The position numbers and the translations under genes are program-made. This document shows positions 37,692-49,718 of a stretch of DNA of 64,000 nucleotides, one piece after another. Numbering within the stretch: the first letter of the stretch is position 1; each line of letters begins with the position of its first letter. The notes beneath the pieces are model-generated. The model did no database searches. It was not told the origin of the DNA and was given only the letters and a program-made list of their open reading frames with translations. This DNA comes from Annulohypoxylon bovei var. microspora (taxonomy: Eukaryota; Ascomycota; Sordariomycetes; Xylariales; Hypoxylaceae), in NCBI GenBank assembly GCA_022836615.1, contig MU405305.1, forward strand, positions 1 to 64,000, read 5' to 3'.

Positions 37692-38706
37692 GATGGGCAA
37701 CTGTGTTGATGGTTGTTGCCTTGGTGTCGTTTGTCGTTGAATGTGGTATCGAGGAGTTTGCGAAATGGAGGAATTGAAGATTTAATTTTGGTAGGTTCGC
37801 TTAGTGAATTAGGGTACAGGCCGAAAAAGGTGCGGGACCTAAAGCTATCCACTTTCGACCGGATTTTCTAAAGGCCGAATTATGCTGAGCACAGACCACA
37901 TTCCCGTCAAAGGTCGGACATAAAGATAGAAATTTTCTTCATTAGTATCTGCAAGTTTCCTCTCGAAATTGTCAAGTTTTTTTCGACTTCGAATTAATAT
38001 GCCTTTCCTTTTGGATCTGGCTCAGATAACCATCAGTATGGAAACATGATCAAGAGGAATTGCATTATCCCAATACACGGAATATCGAACCCGCCAACAT
38101 CATCCGGTTCGGCAGTTGTTACTGACGACTCCAAGGACTTCCCATATGTTCCTACGAAATTGGAGATCAACACTTTCAAACATCCAAGCATCAAGCTGTC
38201 AACCTTTACAGGTAAAGCTCTATGGATCGGTTGGTACCCGAATTATATGATTACAATGTTACATGATTTCACAGTGAGTATTAAGCATTGTTAGGAATTT
38301 GAAGTCAATTGCTACTTCGACATACTGTCAAGAAGATTTCCAGTGGTACTTATCATTTACATACATACCGTGTGTACTAGCCAATGATGAACAATCTTAC
38401 ACAGTCTATGAGGATTTACTCCAATGAGTTACCAATTTACACTGAAAATTCTGAGGCTTTTACTACTGAGGTATTACTATTCTACACGCTCAAGTGTTTC
38501 TTCCAAAAGATGATTGGATGATCTTTTCCCAACCGGCTAAAAAACATATGCCGCCCAATCCCGTGTATTTGCCATTTGCCATTTGCCATTAAACGCCAAT
38601 CAACGAAGTGAACTCTTGAGTTATCGTATTACATTCGTTTCGTCATAACCCGCTGAATTGATAGGTCCCAAAATACCGCATAGACCTGATGATATCCATA
38701 CGGTTG
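37692..38706. other. RPS18 promoter and gene-free spacer
   Basis: It carries the RPS18 promoter and leader. An 82-codon plus-strand frame at 38046-38294 has no recognisable features. Three tandem copies of TTTGCCA lie at about 38570-38590. Confidence 0.5.
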
Positions 38707-39174
38707 CTATTTTTCTGATCCTTCTCGCGGATCCTCTCGAGTTGGTTGGCGAGCTAGGCTGCTATCAAACCGAGGATGTGTCTCCGTTGGATTAGAATGT
38801 AGAGGTATTCGACCATGGTCAACACTGTTATTCCTCGAGGTACTCGGGCTAATGCCGCTCATGATGCTTCGACCACCGTGGCTCGATTTTCTCTTTCCAG
38901 AGTTCCATTCGAAAGCGTTTAGTATCTTCTGATGTTCCAAGTTTTGTTGATTGAATGGTCTGTTCAGATGGGCAAGTTCATCACGCTCGACTGATTTTTT
39001 TGATTTATGTGACATGAACCCTCCAGTCAAAGTCCGCATAAAGCGGGATGGGCTCTTAGCTGAATCTTGAGCTTCGTTGTCGGTTGGCGTTGTAGTGCCG
39101 GTCGTCCTGTTAGTGCCAGAACTGGCCGTGGACTGCTTCCTGCTAGTAGGGAATGTCCATCTACCCAACGCCAT
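38707..39174 (-). CDS. Small Ser/Thr/Arg-rich hypothetical protein
   Basis: A single open frame of 155 residues. It begins MALGRWTFPTSRKQ, is Ser/Thr/Asn-rich, has a central patch RFMRTLTGGFMSHKSKKS and a helix-prone stretch EHQKILNAFEWNSGKRK, and ends in charged residues. There is no signal peptide or membrane segment, and it looks largely disordered. I do not recognise a family. It counts as likely real because it is longer than chance frames nearby and has an even amino-acid mix, with polar low-complexity typical of fungal signalling adaptors. Introns could extend it at either end. Confidence 0.5.
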   Translation of the reverse strand: MALGRWTFPTSRKQSTASSGTNRTTGTTTPTDNEAQDSAKSPSRFMRTLTGGFMSHKSKKSVERDELAHLNRPFNQQNLEHQKILNAFEWNSGKRKSSHGGRSIMSGISPSTSRNNSVDHGRIPLHSNPTETHPRFDSSLARQPTREDPREGSEK

Positions 39175-40213
39175 TATGATACAATAACGGCTTTAGATGC
39201 TAAAAGCTTGGCGAGTGTATCAACCGAAAGTTCGTGGTCCGTTTGAAGTATAAGTATCTCGTTTTCAGTGTTACGACGGTGTTAAGTGATTATAGCCTCG
39301 AAGGGCAAAGGATATGATATGCCAGAATCATCGACGAGAGATGAAGTTGCGATGAATAACAACACAGCCGTTCAGTATTCTTCTCGCTTATTTGGCTCAT
39401 GTATCAGTTATGAGTGGTGCAATAGTGGTTGCACCCATCATCAATCACATTATCTCACATTATCACAATACGATGGGGCTATATACGCATATTTAGTGTC
39501 GATATTCGCGGGGTCGCCGGGGTCTAAGATCTCCCAATTCTGCGCAACCCCATGCCCTTACGACGTCATCTTGCCGATAAAGAAAATGGCCGAGACCACC
39601 ACACACATCGGTGGCTGTACTAAGCGATTTGAAGGCTTTGATAGGTTCTTAGTCCCGTCTTGGGGTCTACAGATACAATGTCACGGGCTGGTCTGGAATG
39701 CCCCGTGAACCCGATACGTTCATATCATTTCCATTTTCAGTGACGAAGATGGCAATACGTATGATCCTTTGTTCTACCCTAGAATATTGTACCTCAAGTT
39801 GGTGGTTGTGTATTTTCATTGTTCTCGTAGGTATTGAGGTAATACTAAGTAGATTCTGCTTGATGGTGGCAAACACTGTACGCGGCCGAAAGGCCGACCT
39901 CGGTTAGTCCCTAGGCATCCCGTTATCTAGCGATAGATTAGGTATGATAGATATGATATGATAGATATTGGAGATTAGCATTAATACTCTTAGTCTGTTT
40001 AGATCATCAAATATCTAGATACATTGATAGGAAATAACATTAAGTCTTAGAGATTATCTAAGATATCAGTTTGTGGGAGTCTTAGATATCATACGATATG
40101 TATCACCATACTAGAATGTTTATAGACAAAAGCACATTCGGATATCTCATTACCAACCCATCACGCATAATCCCTCATAGAACCCCCCATAGCCCTCTAG
40201 TACCCTCATAGCC
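39175..40213. other. Intergenic region with low-complexity sequence
   Basis: Open frames here (140 codons at 39286-39708 and smaller) show no domain. Positions 39935-40110 are low-complexity, built from GATATGATA, AGATAT and TATCTA words that pair partly with each other. Positions 40168-40222 repeat CCTCATAG just past the stop of the next gene. Confidence 0.5.
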
Positions 40214-41008
40214 TCATAGCCTCTCTCTGGCGTGGCGCTGATCGGCGATATTCCCGTTGTCATCCACCTCCATCACACATAAAATAAAGGTATCTTTCAG
40301 CGCGGGAAGGCGATATTCGTGGTTGACCTCTTGGTAGTCCCTACTCGCCGCCATAGCCGCGAAGTGGCAGACCGACGGATAATGAACAAAGGCGATCTCG
40401 TCCCACCCGTCGTCCCCCGCCGGGCCGCCCGCTATTCTTCCAACGAGCTTAACCTTTCCGCCGTGTCTGGAGCCGACCTGAGCCTGAAACGCGTCTCCGT
40501 ACTTTTTGTATTGGTCCTTCGTTCCGGGATTGAATGCGAGCAGGTTTAGCATGGAAACGGGACGGTCCCTAATTTCGTTCGGTAGTGCTGCGATCCACTC
40601 GCATAACTCGAGGCTCGTCTCCAGGTTCTGAGAGGAATTTGACGGTTCGATGTCGTGCGGCTCCGGCGGTGAGTTAGAGCCGGGTGGCGGGTATAGTAGC
40701 TTTGAATTGGCAGCCGCGTAACTCGACAGCACTTTGGACGAGACTCCACAGGAGGCACTCCAGATGCCGTCGATGTCCAGTTGTGCCTCATGAGGGATAG
40801 GATCGGACTCCTCTAAGATCAAAAAGAGGTCCCAGCGGATGTTGCGGCCGATCAAGTGGCCAACTGATATTTGCGTAGGGAGAATCATCCAACGAACGGC
40901 CCGTGCCTGGACGATAGGCTTGATGCCATTCCAGCGGAGCTTGCCCAGGAATAAGGCAGGAGAGACGTCTTCCCGAAGGGAGATGAGGTGTAAATTGCAG
41001 AGAACCAT
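40214..41008 (-). CDS. Conserved-looking unknown with a DUF1330-like C-terminal half
   Basis: A single exon of 264 residues. The C-terminal half from about residue 150 (PVSMLNLLAF, then YKKYGDAFQAQV, WDEIAFVHYPSVCHFAAM and YQEVNHEYRLPALKDTFIL) has the layout of a dimeric alpha-beta barrel of the DUF1330/EthD sort: beta strand with Met-Leu-Asn, a helix with Tyr, a central strand, a helix and a closing strand. The N-terminal half (LRWNGIKPIVQARAVRWMILP) is not a domain I can name. There is no signal peptide or membrane helix, so it is likely cytosolic. The function is unknown. Related folds bind small aromatic compounds or haem, but no catalytic residue can be assigned. Confidence 0.7.
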   Translation of the reverse strand: MVLCNLHLISLREDVSPALFLGKLRWNGIKPIVQARAVRWMILPTQISVGHLIGRNIRWDLFLILEESDPIPHEAQLDIDGIWSASCGVSSKVLSSYAAANSKLLYPPPGSNSPPEPHDIEPSNSSQNLETSLELCEWIAALPNEIRDRPVSMLNLLAFNPGTKDQYKKYGDAFQAQVGSRHGGKVKLVGRIAGGPAGDDGWDEIAFVHYPSVCHFAAMAASRDYQEVNHEYRLPALKDTFILCVMEVDDNGNIADQRHARERL

Positions 41009-41847
41009 CTTTTCTTAAATGATGTCCTCTTTCTGGCTCTCTACCTAGGTAAAACCGGTCAGCTATTTGCGGTAGCAGGTCAGTTATCACTGATAGCCGA
41101 TAACAGCCCAAGACGAGACTCCACATCCTGAAATGTTTTGGATTGGCCGAGGTAGTCCGAAAGGGGTAAAAGGCTCCACCCGAGCTCTTTGTGGACCTAA
41201 CATCATCAGATCTAATTTTGTCTGGGAAGTCACCCGAGGATATGGGAAGACTACTGCCATTGCCCGGAACAGTGACATCGGCTAGGCAACCTTACTTAAT
41301 ACCTTAATACAAGCTCTGGAAGTTGGAACCTGTCGAGTTTCAAACATCAGACGCGGAAAGAGACAGGGGGTTCGCATGCCCGCAGATTCGGTAACACAAA
41401 AGTAAGATCTAGCCCATTGGCCAGGAACCATGAGTAATACAGCACCAAAACGTATGTACATATGTACAAGCGTACATAATTTTACAGGGTCTTCAAAGAT
41501 CTTATTTCTTGTTTCCTTTTTTTATATTAGGAATACTGGATAGACTAGAAATTTGGAGAGACCTTCTTATCGGTCTATGCCTCTTCGGTGCTCCTCTCCT
41601 ATCCTGTAGGAGAGCTTACATCTTGCGCGATCTCAATTAGGTCGGCGTAAGAATGCTATCCCATCTCCTTCGGACATTCGGACGCCTCGGCTCGCGTAGC
41701 CTCCAAATGTGAATTAAAAAACATATACATGAACGTCCACGGCGGGTATCTAATTACCAGGAACAAGCGAATGTTCCCGCGAGACTTGCTCGCTTAACAT
41801 GACAGAGAAATATGAACTAGGTAGCCAGCCATATTATCGGTATAGGC
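41009..41847. other. Intergenic region without a recognised gene
   Basis: It includes the promoter of the DUF1330-like gene and the 3' UTR of the secreted protein gene. Frames of 63-112 codons near 40788-41278 overlap the gene in other frames. Nothing else was seen. Confidence 0.55.
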
Positions 41848-42827
41848 CTAGACAATAACATTAACCTGGCTTTGCTGTTGCTTCACGATCGAAACGGCGC
41901 CATTCGCAACAGTGATCTGCTCGAACGAAGTGAACGACTGCGATGCCAAATTGGCAAATGCATTGTTGTTCGACGAGTAGAAGCCGCAGTCCTGGAGGAA
42001 CGTGTCGGTGCTCTCAACGAACAGGCTGTTCTGGTTGGGAAGGATGATGGCGGCCGGGTCGGAAAAGACGAGGTCGATAGCCGGCGCCTGCGCACCGATG
42101 GGTAGGAGTAGGCTCTGATTAATATTACCGAAGGGTGCGTTGGGATCCTGGTTGACAATTTGTGCGGGAGCTGCCGAGGGTTGGCTGACGGCGCTGGCTG
42201 CTGCAACACCGGCAAGGTCGACAGTCTGCGATGCGCCGAGGGTCATGGTCTGCGCGTCTGAGACCATGACCATGATTTGGCTCTCGGGCTTCCCGTTATC
42301 GGCAAGTAGCTGATTAACCATGTATCTATTCTGATTCCCCTTGCCAGCTCGAGCATCGACTACTGTTGCCACCGTGACGATCACGATATTCTATTTATCG
42401 GTTAGCCTAACGAAGCAAACGAATCACGGTTCTATGTGATAGACTTACGACTTGTGAGAAGCGAGCCTTGAAGTGGTTGAGCCGGATGTTGTTCTTGACA
42501 TCTTCTAGCTGGGTAATCAGGGCCACCTGTGCTTGCACGAGCTGAGCAAATTCCTGCTCGGCTATCTGCTGAAGAGCATCTAGTTGTGCCTGGTTATCTT
42601 GGACGATGATGATGTTCGTCTCTTGTACTATCTGCTCGATAGTAAGGGGAGAACGTCTCGATCTCCACTTCAACCCCCGATTAGATGCCGGTGTGAGGGT
42701 ATTGTCGGTTGGTGCTGGACAGACTGTTAGTTGATGATGGCTTTCGAGTAGGGGGGACATTAGTCTTACCCGACGTAACGAGCGACGACAGACCCATCAA
42801 GGTCATGCAAGCTTGTGTGAAACGCAT
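41848..42827 (-). CDS. Secreted protein of unknown function
   Basis: Three exons, 42827-42770, 42714-42449 and 42390-41848, give 288 residues. The first exon encodes a signal peptide (MRFTQACMTLMGLSSLVTS), with cleavage likely near the Ala-Pro-Thr that follows. Next come TIEQIVQETNIIIVQDNQAQ and a helical stretch to about residue 100, then a Val-rich strand region, NQNRYMVNQLLADNGKPESQ, and an Ala/Ser/Gln/Asn-rich C-terminal part with FLQDCGFYSSNNNAFANLAS. Only one Cys is seen in the mature part, so it is not a disulphide-rich effector. No GPI signal is clear. I cannot name the family. It may be a cell-wall or extracellular protein. All three splices keep phase. Confidence 0.8.
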
Positions 42828-44146
42828 GTTGATAATTTGGCTTTCCAGAAGCAAGAAGGAACGTATAAGAAAAGCCTTTCAAAGGACTGTGATAAATTTA
42901 ATATTATGTATAAAGAACGGAAATCAAGACTACCTCTTGGGCGTCGAAGAAAAAAATGAAGGAGAGGGAAGATGAGGCGAGATGATCTACCAGAGTGCGA
43001 TCATACGACTACTCATAAGGCGATCACATTCAGTGCAAAGGAGATCATTCTCTATATATACTCTCTTACCTAGGTGGCGATCTAACGACAGGCTCTCTGG
43101 TTGATGATTTTCATGATCCCCTTCTTCCCTTCGGATGGTCGTCCATCCGGTCAATCTATAAAGCGCCAAGATCGATGAGTTTCCTCATGTCCCAAACACC
43201 ATATCTAGCAATCTGATTCGTCCGGCTTCATGTGCGGCTCTAACTTTAAGGTGATAGTTAAGCTCGTTCGCCTAGACTTGGCTCCTGAAGCTAAACTAAC
43301 ATAGGACTCAGGGACCTGGTGCAGGTGTCCCGTGCGGCATATATCTAGCACTTTAAGGATCTAAGTCTCCTGCCGTACCCCAGAGTTGAGCATAGCCTCG
43401 TCGGAACGTAGCAAATCATCAGAAGAACAATTCGATGTTTGATATGGGAAGCGATGACAGGTATCCATGTACCTGTCAGTATGGCCTGGTAGTAGCCAAT
43501 CAGAAGGGCGAATGACCCCCCTGTCTCCAGTGCGGCATCTGGGGTCTGTGCCATTCGAGACCCATACGAAACGTCGCCCGTCTTGAAAGAACTTCACAGG
43601 AGTTAATGCAGTAGCCCAAGACGGCAAACGGCGAATGGGATTGACTGTTAAACGGATCATCATGTAACTTGGTACGATGTCATGATCTGTTAATCCTTAA
43701 GTGCGATCTCGTAGATTGCACGAAAAGATCACCCAAATCGGTTGGGCATGTGGATCCAAAGATCTACGAACGTTTTGAGCTTTGGGTGACATGGCAGTGC
43801 AAACTTATTCAGTGCAATTGGTAAACGGCTGGGCATCCAATTCGGACGATCACTTCATGCTAAGTGATTTTGCGGTGTACGATATTGTCATTTTATTTGG
43901 AGCCTCATCGACTCTAGAGTGGATATATGGCTGCCCACCGGTAGTGATGTACGCTATGTTCAGGAGGTATTTCTAACGAGAAGAGGGAGTACGGTAAGTA
44001 TGTTGGATCCAACTCTCGAGCCTATGAGTAACCAAATGGTCCCCAAGGACGTATCATATAATATAGAATATATAGGTAAGGTATATATAGCTGCGGATCA
44101 GCATAATTCCGAGCTTTCACTAGACCCAGATCATGATCTCAAGCCC
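42828..44146. other. Intergenic region without a recognised gene
   Basis: About 1.3 kb with the promoter of the secreted-protein gene and the 3' UTR of the permease gene. Several 60-100-codon frames overlap each other on the minus strand with no domain. Confidence 0.55.
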
Positions 44147-45975
44147 CTAATGAACGAACCTGAAATCCAGCCTCCGCATGCCCTCATCCTTCGTCGTCAA
44201 AACGTAGTTCTCCTGCTCCTCCGGGGACATCGCGTCCCACCTCCGATCCCTGACGCGGTTCCTCCAGATGTAGAACACCTTGACGAAGTAGAAGAGGAAG
44301 ACGTTGAAGACGGTGATGCCCAGCAGGATCTTGTTGCCGCGGCGGTACAGCGGCTGGTCGTCGTCGCGGTAGACGTTGGTCGCGATGATGTTGCCGCTCT
44401 GCACGAACATGTTGTACAGCGCGGCCGAGACGGCGCGCGTCCGCACCGCGTTGCTGTTCTTCGCGTTCCACGCCACCAGGATCGCGTGGCAGTACGGGTA
44501 CGACAGGAGTCCCGTGAGAAGCGCGTACCGCACCCACGGCGACGCCGTAGCCGGCAGCAGGACCAGCGCCAGGATCCACGGGAAGATCCAGATGTTAGAG
44601 CTAGAGGATATGATCGACCGCTCGTTCACGCGCCGCGATATCCACGTTATGACGATCAAGTTAACGGCGAATAGGAACTGCGACGGGATCGCGAGCAGGT
44701 TCGCGTTAAAGACGGAGAAGCCGAGCCGCCGTAGGATGTACGAGAGGTAGTTGGAGGGCGGTGAAGGTGGGATGTACTGCGTCTACGTTAGAGCTGCCTA
44801 AGTATAAAACTAAAGATAAAGGTGTATTTACTGTTGTAAGGCCGATGATGTAGAGGGGCCACTGTTCCCAGTCCCTGACCGCTTTGAAGAGTAGGCTAGG
44901 CCCGACAGCTTGTCGGTTGTTCATGTCGCCTTTGCTTGGGTCGTCGCGGAGGAGTCGGTTGACCAGTATGAATTCCTCGTGGTCGGTAAACCATCCATTC
45001 TTGCCTCGAAACCAGTGCCTGGTCTGGGTAGGTCCCGGTGGCATGAGACCCCACGAAAATATGCCGATCAGTGTCGTTATCAAACCCTCGATCAGGAACA
45101 GCCATCGCCAACCACTCCACCCATTGATTCCACGCATCTGCAGAACTCCCGCGGCAAGTAGCGAGCCGACGATATTCACCGTGCTGAGGGCTGTCCAGAA
45201 CCAAGCTAGGCGGAGCGGGAGCTCTCTGCTCTTGTAGAAGTACGTGAGCCATAACACGATATCAGGGATAAAACCACCCATTAGGAGGCCGAGAAGAGCT
45301 TTGATGGCGTAGAAGCCGGCTCTGTTATGAAGGAATGCCTGCGACATGGCCGTGATTGACCAGCCCACCATAATCGTAGGAATCCATACATCGGCTCCGA
45401 GCTTCTTGCTTATTAGCCCACTAGGCAGTTCGGCAGCGAGGAAGCAGGCAAGGAAGATCGTCTGGCCATAGTTGAAATCGTTCGTGTTCATGCCTATACC
45501 CCAATCGTCAGTACCCTAATTCTATATAGTAACTTTCCAATATCTTGCCAGTTTATAGACAATCGTAGAGGATTAGATTAGGAGACTTACCAATCTCAGC
45601 CAACATATTGTCCGAAATAGCTCTGTTGATATTCCTCCGATGCATATCGAGGGCGCAAAACATAAGCCAAGCCCAGACCATGATCCTCGCATCAATCTTC
45701 TTCACTAGCCGCCGCTCCTCCTCCGCCGTCCACTTGTACTCCGGATCGAAGCGGTGCCGGTTTTCGTATTGCGCTTTCTCGTACACGCCGCGCCAATGGT
45801 CGGCTACGGATGGGTCCGAGAATATGTGATCGTCGGTCGACCCGTATTCTTCGTCGCCTTTCGTCGATATCTCTTTGGAAGACCGGCTCGAGTTGACCGT
45901 CTCTTTCGGGGTGGCGGTCTTCTCGATTTCCGGGTCCGGGTCGGAGACCTCGACGCCCTTTAGATCGCCTGCCAT
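44147..45975 (-). CDS. MFS anion:cation symporter, Dal5/Tna1 type
   Basis: Three exons, 45975-45591, 45493-44832 and 44776-44147, give 558 residues. The acidic cytosolic N-terminus of about 85 residues leads into VKKIDARIMVWAWLMFCALDMHRRNI, the usual first helix of the ACS family (allantoate, nicotinate, pantothenate and biotin-type permeases). Further marks are NDFNYGQTIFLACFLAAELP, the helix-4 part GFIPDIVLWLTYFYKSRELPLRLAWFW, and GWRWLFLIEG. Twelve hydrophobic segments can be traced. Substrate is an organic anion, identity unknown. Exon 3 is GC-rich at third positions, which explains a long antisense open frame. It lies in the plasma membrane by family precedent. Confidence 0.9.
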
Positions 45976-47156
45976 GATCTCGGTGTCTGATAGTTCTCAA
46001 TTGCACAGGAAATATGCCTCACGACAAGAACAGGCTTTGCGATTATGGTCTGCGTCGCCGTGGTTCACTAGCAACCTATGCGAGAAACTAGACACACGTA
46101 ACATCTCGTCCGGGTTCCCTCGGTCTGGCGAAGAAATTTATATTAACACAACACCTCATCGCCGCTAACACGTTCCGGTGCAATACCCCGAATCTTGAGT
46201 GGTACTCCACGATCACGTCATGCGGGTGGACGAAGACTGGTTGCTGCGACCTTATCTATTGCACCATTTCAGGGATCGGATTGTGCAAATGCTCTTCTGC
46301 AGGTACTAGCATAATAAATTCTCATCGAACCTTGGCGCCCGAGTAGAAACGCTGAAAAACTTACGTCCGTGTTCTTTCGCCATAACTGTCGCCGCTTGCG
46401 AATAATACTGTTAAATGGGGTATTATGCAAAATTTGCCGTTCGACTCGAAGGGGTGCTACCGAGTAAGGACCGGCCCCGGCGAGCTCTTGGTTCGTGATG
46501 TGGGATCCTTCCGTCGAATTAACGTGTTCTGAACTTAGTAAAACTACCTACCTAGGTACGGAAGGCCGAACGTACATGAACCATCCATTATTTATAAACC
46601 AGACCCACCTATGTAGAGTTCAGTTAAACATAGAGCAAGTCTAACAGATATACAGCTCTTTATCTGTTCCATTCTTCTAGGCCAATTGAGGTTTGGTAAA
46701 GGACCAAGAGTTAAACGGATGACTGGCTACCTAAGCTCGTAATTCTCCTGGTCTGGGATCTAGTAGCCTGTACAGAATAAAGACGCAATTGCCAAGAACA
46801 GGGAGCTCCCCTGTAGCACTTGTATGGTCATGCTAGGTCTGATCACTACATAGTAGGATAGTGACGAGGATAAGTCTCGATTCTGTGTCGATTAAACCTA
46901 TGGGTATCTGGCTAGATCAAAGTAGCCATAACAGAGATATCGGATGATCGCCGTAAAAAGAACATCCTGCCGACAGTTGCCCTTCGTATGGTATATATGA
47001 AGTGACTGCTAAGACAATACCTAACGACGTTTCTTGTTGCAGCTGTGTCTAGGACCTAGATCTTCAGCAGCAGCCCAACACACGCGGTAGCAATAAGCAT
47101 ATTATTTGTATAATATGCCCTATGCGTGATGGCGTCTTAATAACCCTCCTAATCCA
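45976..47156. other. Intergenic region, permease promoter
   Basis: No coding frame of note. It contains the permease promoter and the 3' UTR of the A49 gene. TACCTACCTAGGTAC-like words occur at about 46545-46560. Confidence 0.55.
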
Positions 47157-48631
47157 TCAACGTCCACGTGGACGTTGATATCTGACCTTCGGGAATTCTA
47201 GCGGCAGAGCTAAAACTGCCATTTGTATGTGTGTGCCCTTCTCCCCACCTTTCTCGATCTTGGCCTTGCCGCCTATCTCACGGAAATACTGTCCAAATTG
47301 CTTCTCATCTAGGCCCAGGTCAAACCTAATACGGCTCGTATCGAAGTTATAATTCGACAGAATCGATGCGAGGGCACAGCAGTAAGTGTGTACCAGGTCG
47401 ACATGGAATTTTCTCATCTCCCCGTTAGATGAGAATTTTCGTCTAATGCTCTCGACAACTGGCTCAGGCGCTGGATTTAAGAGCTCCCTTAGTTTGTCTC
47501 TTGGTGGGATTCTCCTTGTGCCCCTCTCCTTCCCAGGCCTAGCACTTTTTATGAATTTGATAAGGAAATCCATATATCGAAGAGCTCGTAGTCTATGCGC
47601 TGAATTTGGACCTTCTCCAACGGGAACGAGTCTGTTCGCAATGAACGAACTTGTCATCGTCTTGTTGACCCCCTTCTTGAGCTCCTCTTGCCAGTCTCTG
47701 ATAGGAATGGCATTCAATATCTCGCCTCCAATCAGTCCTTCAGGTGTGTACACATCTTGAATCTCCTTGGCGTCAAAGTTTCCTGGAGGGATCGGTTTTG
47801 CTGAGTCGGCTTGGGCTTGGAGATCCTCTTTAGATGCCATCCCTATTGTAACATCGTTGATCGACTCCATTAGCGCCTGGGAGGCAGAGCTGAGTTTTTG
47901 TGGGTTTCCACCAGCACCAGCATCGGCAATAGCCTGTTCTGGAGCAATGGCGTTTTCAGTAATTGCAGCAAGAGCCTTCTTGGCTTTCTTGGTTCCAAAG
48001 GCCTCGCCAAGGTTATTTCTGAGTTCCAGCATTGTCTATATAATAGTTAGGCAAATCTTTATACTGAAGTGACAAGGCATTTTGTTTACCTTAGAGGCTT
48101 GTTTCTCTGCAACATCTTCAGGAGGTTTCTGTGAGCGAACCACACCTCTGACGGCCATCTTCTTAGCTTCTACTATGGCCAACTTCCCGGTTTCAGGGTC
48201 GAAGACTCCAATGTAATGCTTGAGGTGCGACTCGCGGCCACCGGGTCCCTCCTCCTTTGCCGTATAGTCTAGTTTGCCGTGTGAAGACGAATGTAATAGG
48301 ATATTAGATGTGCGAGAATCGGATTTCTTGCTTCGTTTAGAACTCGTAGACTGGGGTGCTGTATATGCCTGAAACTTCATTGAACCTGGAAGACAGAGAC
48401 CAGGTGAGGTTGCTGTAGAAAAGAAGTTAATTATAGCTACCTGAGAAATAGTCAGATTTGTACCTAGAAACAGGACATACCTATTACTGGAGGGCAAATC
48501 TTTGCTGTTTGAACGGAGGAAACTTTGACGAAGCTCGATTGCGGCTGAGGAGTTTGAGTGGCTACCTTCTTCTTTGGTCGTTGGCCTCCATCCTCATTAC
48601 GCTTTCTTTTCTTTTCTTTATGTTCTGCCAT
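47157..48631 (-). CDS. RPA49: RNA polymerase I subunit A49
   Basis: Three exons, 48631-48481, 48412-48090 and 48035-47157, give 450 residues. The N-terminus is basic (MAEHKEKKRKRNEDGG). Then comes the dimerisation part that pairs with A34.5, with SPGLCLPGSMKFQAYT, HYIGVFDPETGKLAIVEA and MAVRGVVRS. The third exon carries the linker and the tandem winged-helix region that binds DNA (PIRDWQEELKKGVNKT, IANRLVP, RRYMDFLIKF-like and DLVHTYCCALASILSNYNFD). The subunit supports rRNA transcription initiation and elongation in the nucleolus. The splices restore phase 1 then phase 0. The length is usual for filamentous fungi. Confidence 0.92.
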
Positions 48632-49564
48632 TCTCAGGATGTGTTGACTAAAGTGGCTGCCTTGAAATGGTTGAACTGTTCAGGATTGCGGGTTGTTGGT
48701 GTGAATTTGGCAGGTATTGGCTTGGTGAAAGATAAAGAGAGTAAAAAAAAAAAAAGCACGTCTGCCGTTAATGCAAGTAGCCGATGAATTAGGTAGGCGG
48801 TGAATCACCCCACAGTCTAAAGTATCTATGTACCTGGGTAACCAAGATTGCGCTACTCGCTTAGCTCTTAGCTGCAAACGGTTTCTTAAATCGCAATACG
48901 AACCTCGTACCTCGCCTAGTACGTGAAGCTCCTAGAATTTGCCGAAGACAATTCCAGCTACAGTAGTAGCTAAATATCCACATACCTACCTGATTTTTCT
49001 GGGCATTTCAAAGTTTGTGGACCTATTTGTCATGGATGTCATTGTGTAAAGGCTTAGCGACTACAAATTGGTTCACCCTAGGTACTAAAAGAGGGTTGGT
49101 TGGGAGGGGTAGCAAGCAACAAAGACGTCATTGACATCCTCGCCACACGAGCTTCACACATTTCTACTTCACAATAAATTGAACATAAAATATACTTGGG
49201 GGTCAACAGTTGCAAATTGATTCACTAGCTAAAAGACCCCATTTCTTGTGCAATGATCATGAACAGCCCAGCAATTATGCTTCTCGTTCCGCGATGCGTA
49301 AACAAACCCTTGGTCCACTCGATGGTGTTTGACCAGCTAACCTTCCGTCCATTTCATTGTCGCCATTCATCCAACCCCCAATAGGCCCAGCCCTTCCTTT
49401 GACGTCTTCCTGAGTGTTGTGTGTAAACACCTCATTGAGCTGAGGAATTGTCAATGTAGTCGAGTTCCAAGTGCTGAATGCGAATGTGTCGATTGACCTT
49501 AGTGGTTGTCATGACGCGATGTGGTTTGGCGGAGAGACGCTGAGATCGAGTAGAGGTGATGTGT
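48632..49564. other. A49 promoter and eL41 3' region
   Basis: Intergenic DNA between two minus-strand genes. A short poly-A run lies at 48745-48758. No coding frame beyond 66 codons except fragments of neighbours. Confidence 0.55.
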
Positions 49565-49705
49565 TTACTTGCTGTGATGGAGAGATTGCTATTAGTACTA
49601 GGTACATCTAGAGGGGAATTGCACAAAAACATACCTGCGAGCTCTCATCTTTCTTCTCTTGCGCTTGAGGCGACGAACTCTCTTCTTTCTCCACTTGGCT
49701 CTCAT
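49565..49705 (-). CDS. RPL41: 60S ribosomal protein eL41, 25 residues
   Basis: Two exons, 49705-49635 and 49571-49565, encode 25 residues beginning MRAKWRKKRVRRLKRKRR and ending KMRARSK. This is almost the same as yeast eL41, the smallest and most basic ribosomal protein, which bridges the subunits. The intron (49634-49572) splits the second-last codon, so the last exon is just seven bases, and a plain ORF search misses the gene. A likely intron also lies in the 5' leader. The gene is divergent from the FHA kinase gene. Confidence 0.95.
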
Positions 49706-49718
49706 CTTGGCGACTGTT

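Noticed and set aside
43919..44674. 251-codon plus-strand frame rich in Arg, Val and Asp
   Set aside because: It is the antisense of the GC3-rich permease exon. Its composition is the usual shadow pattern and it has no domain.
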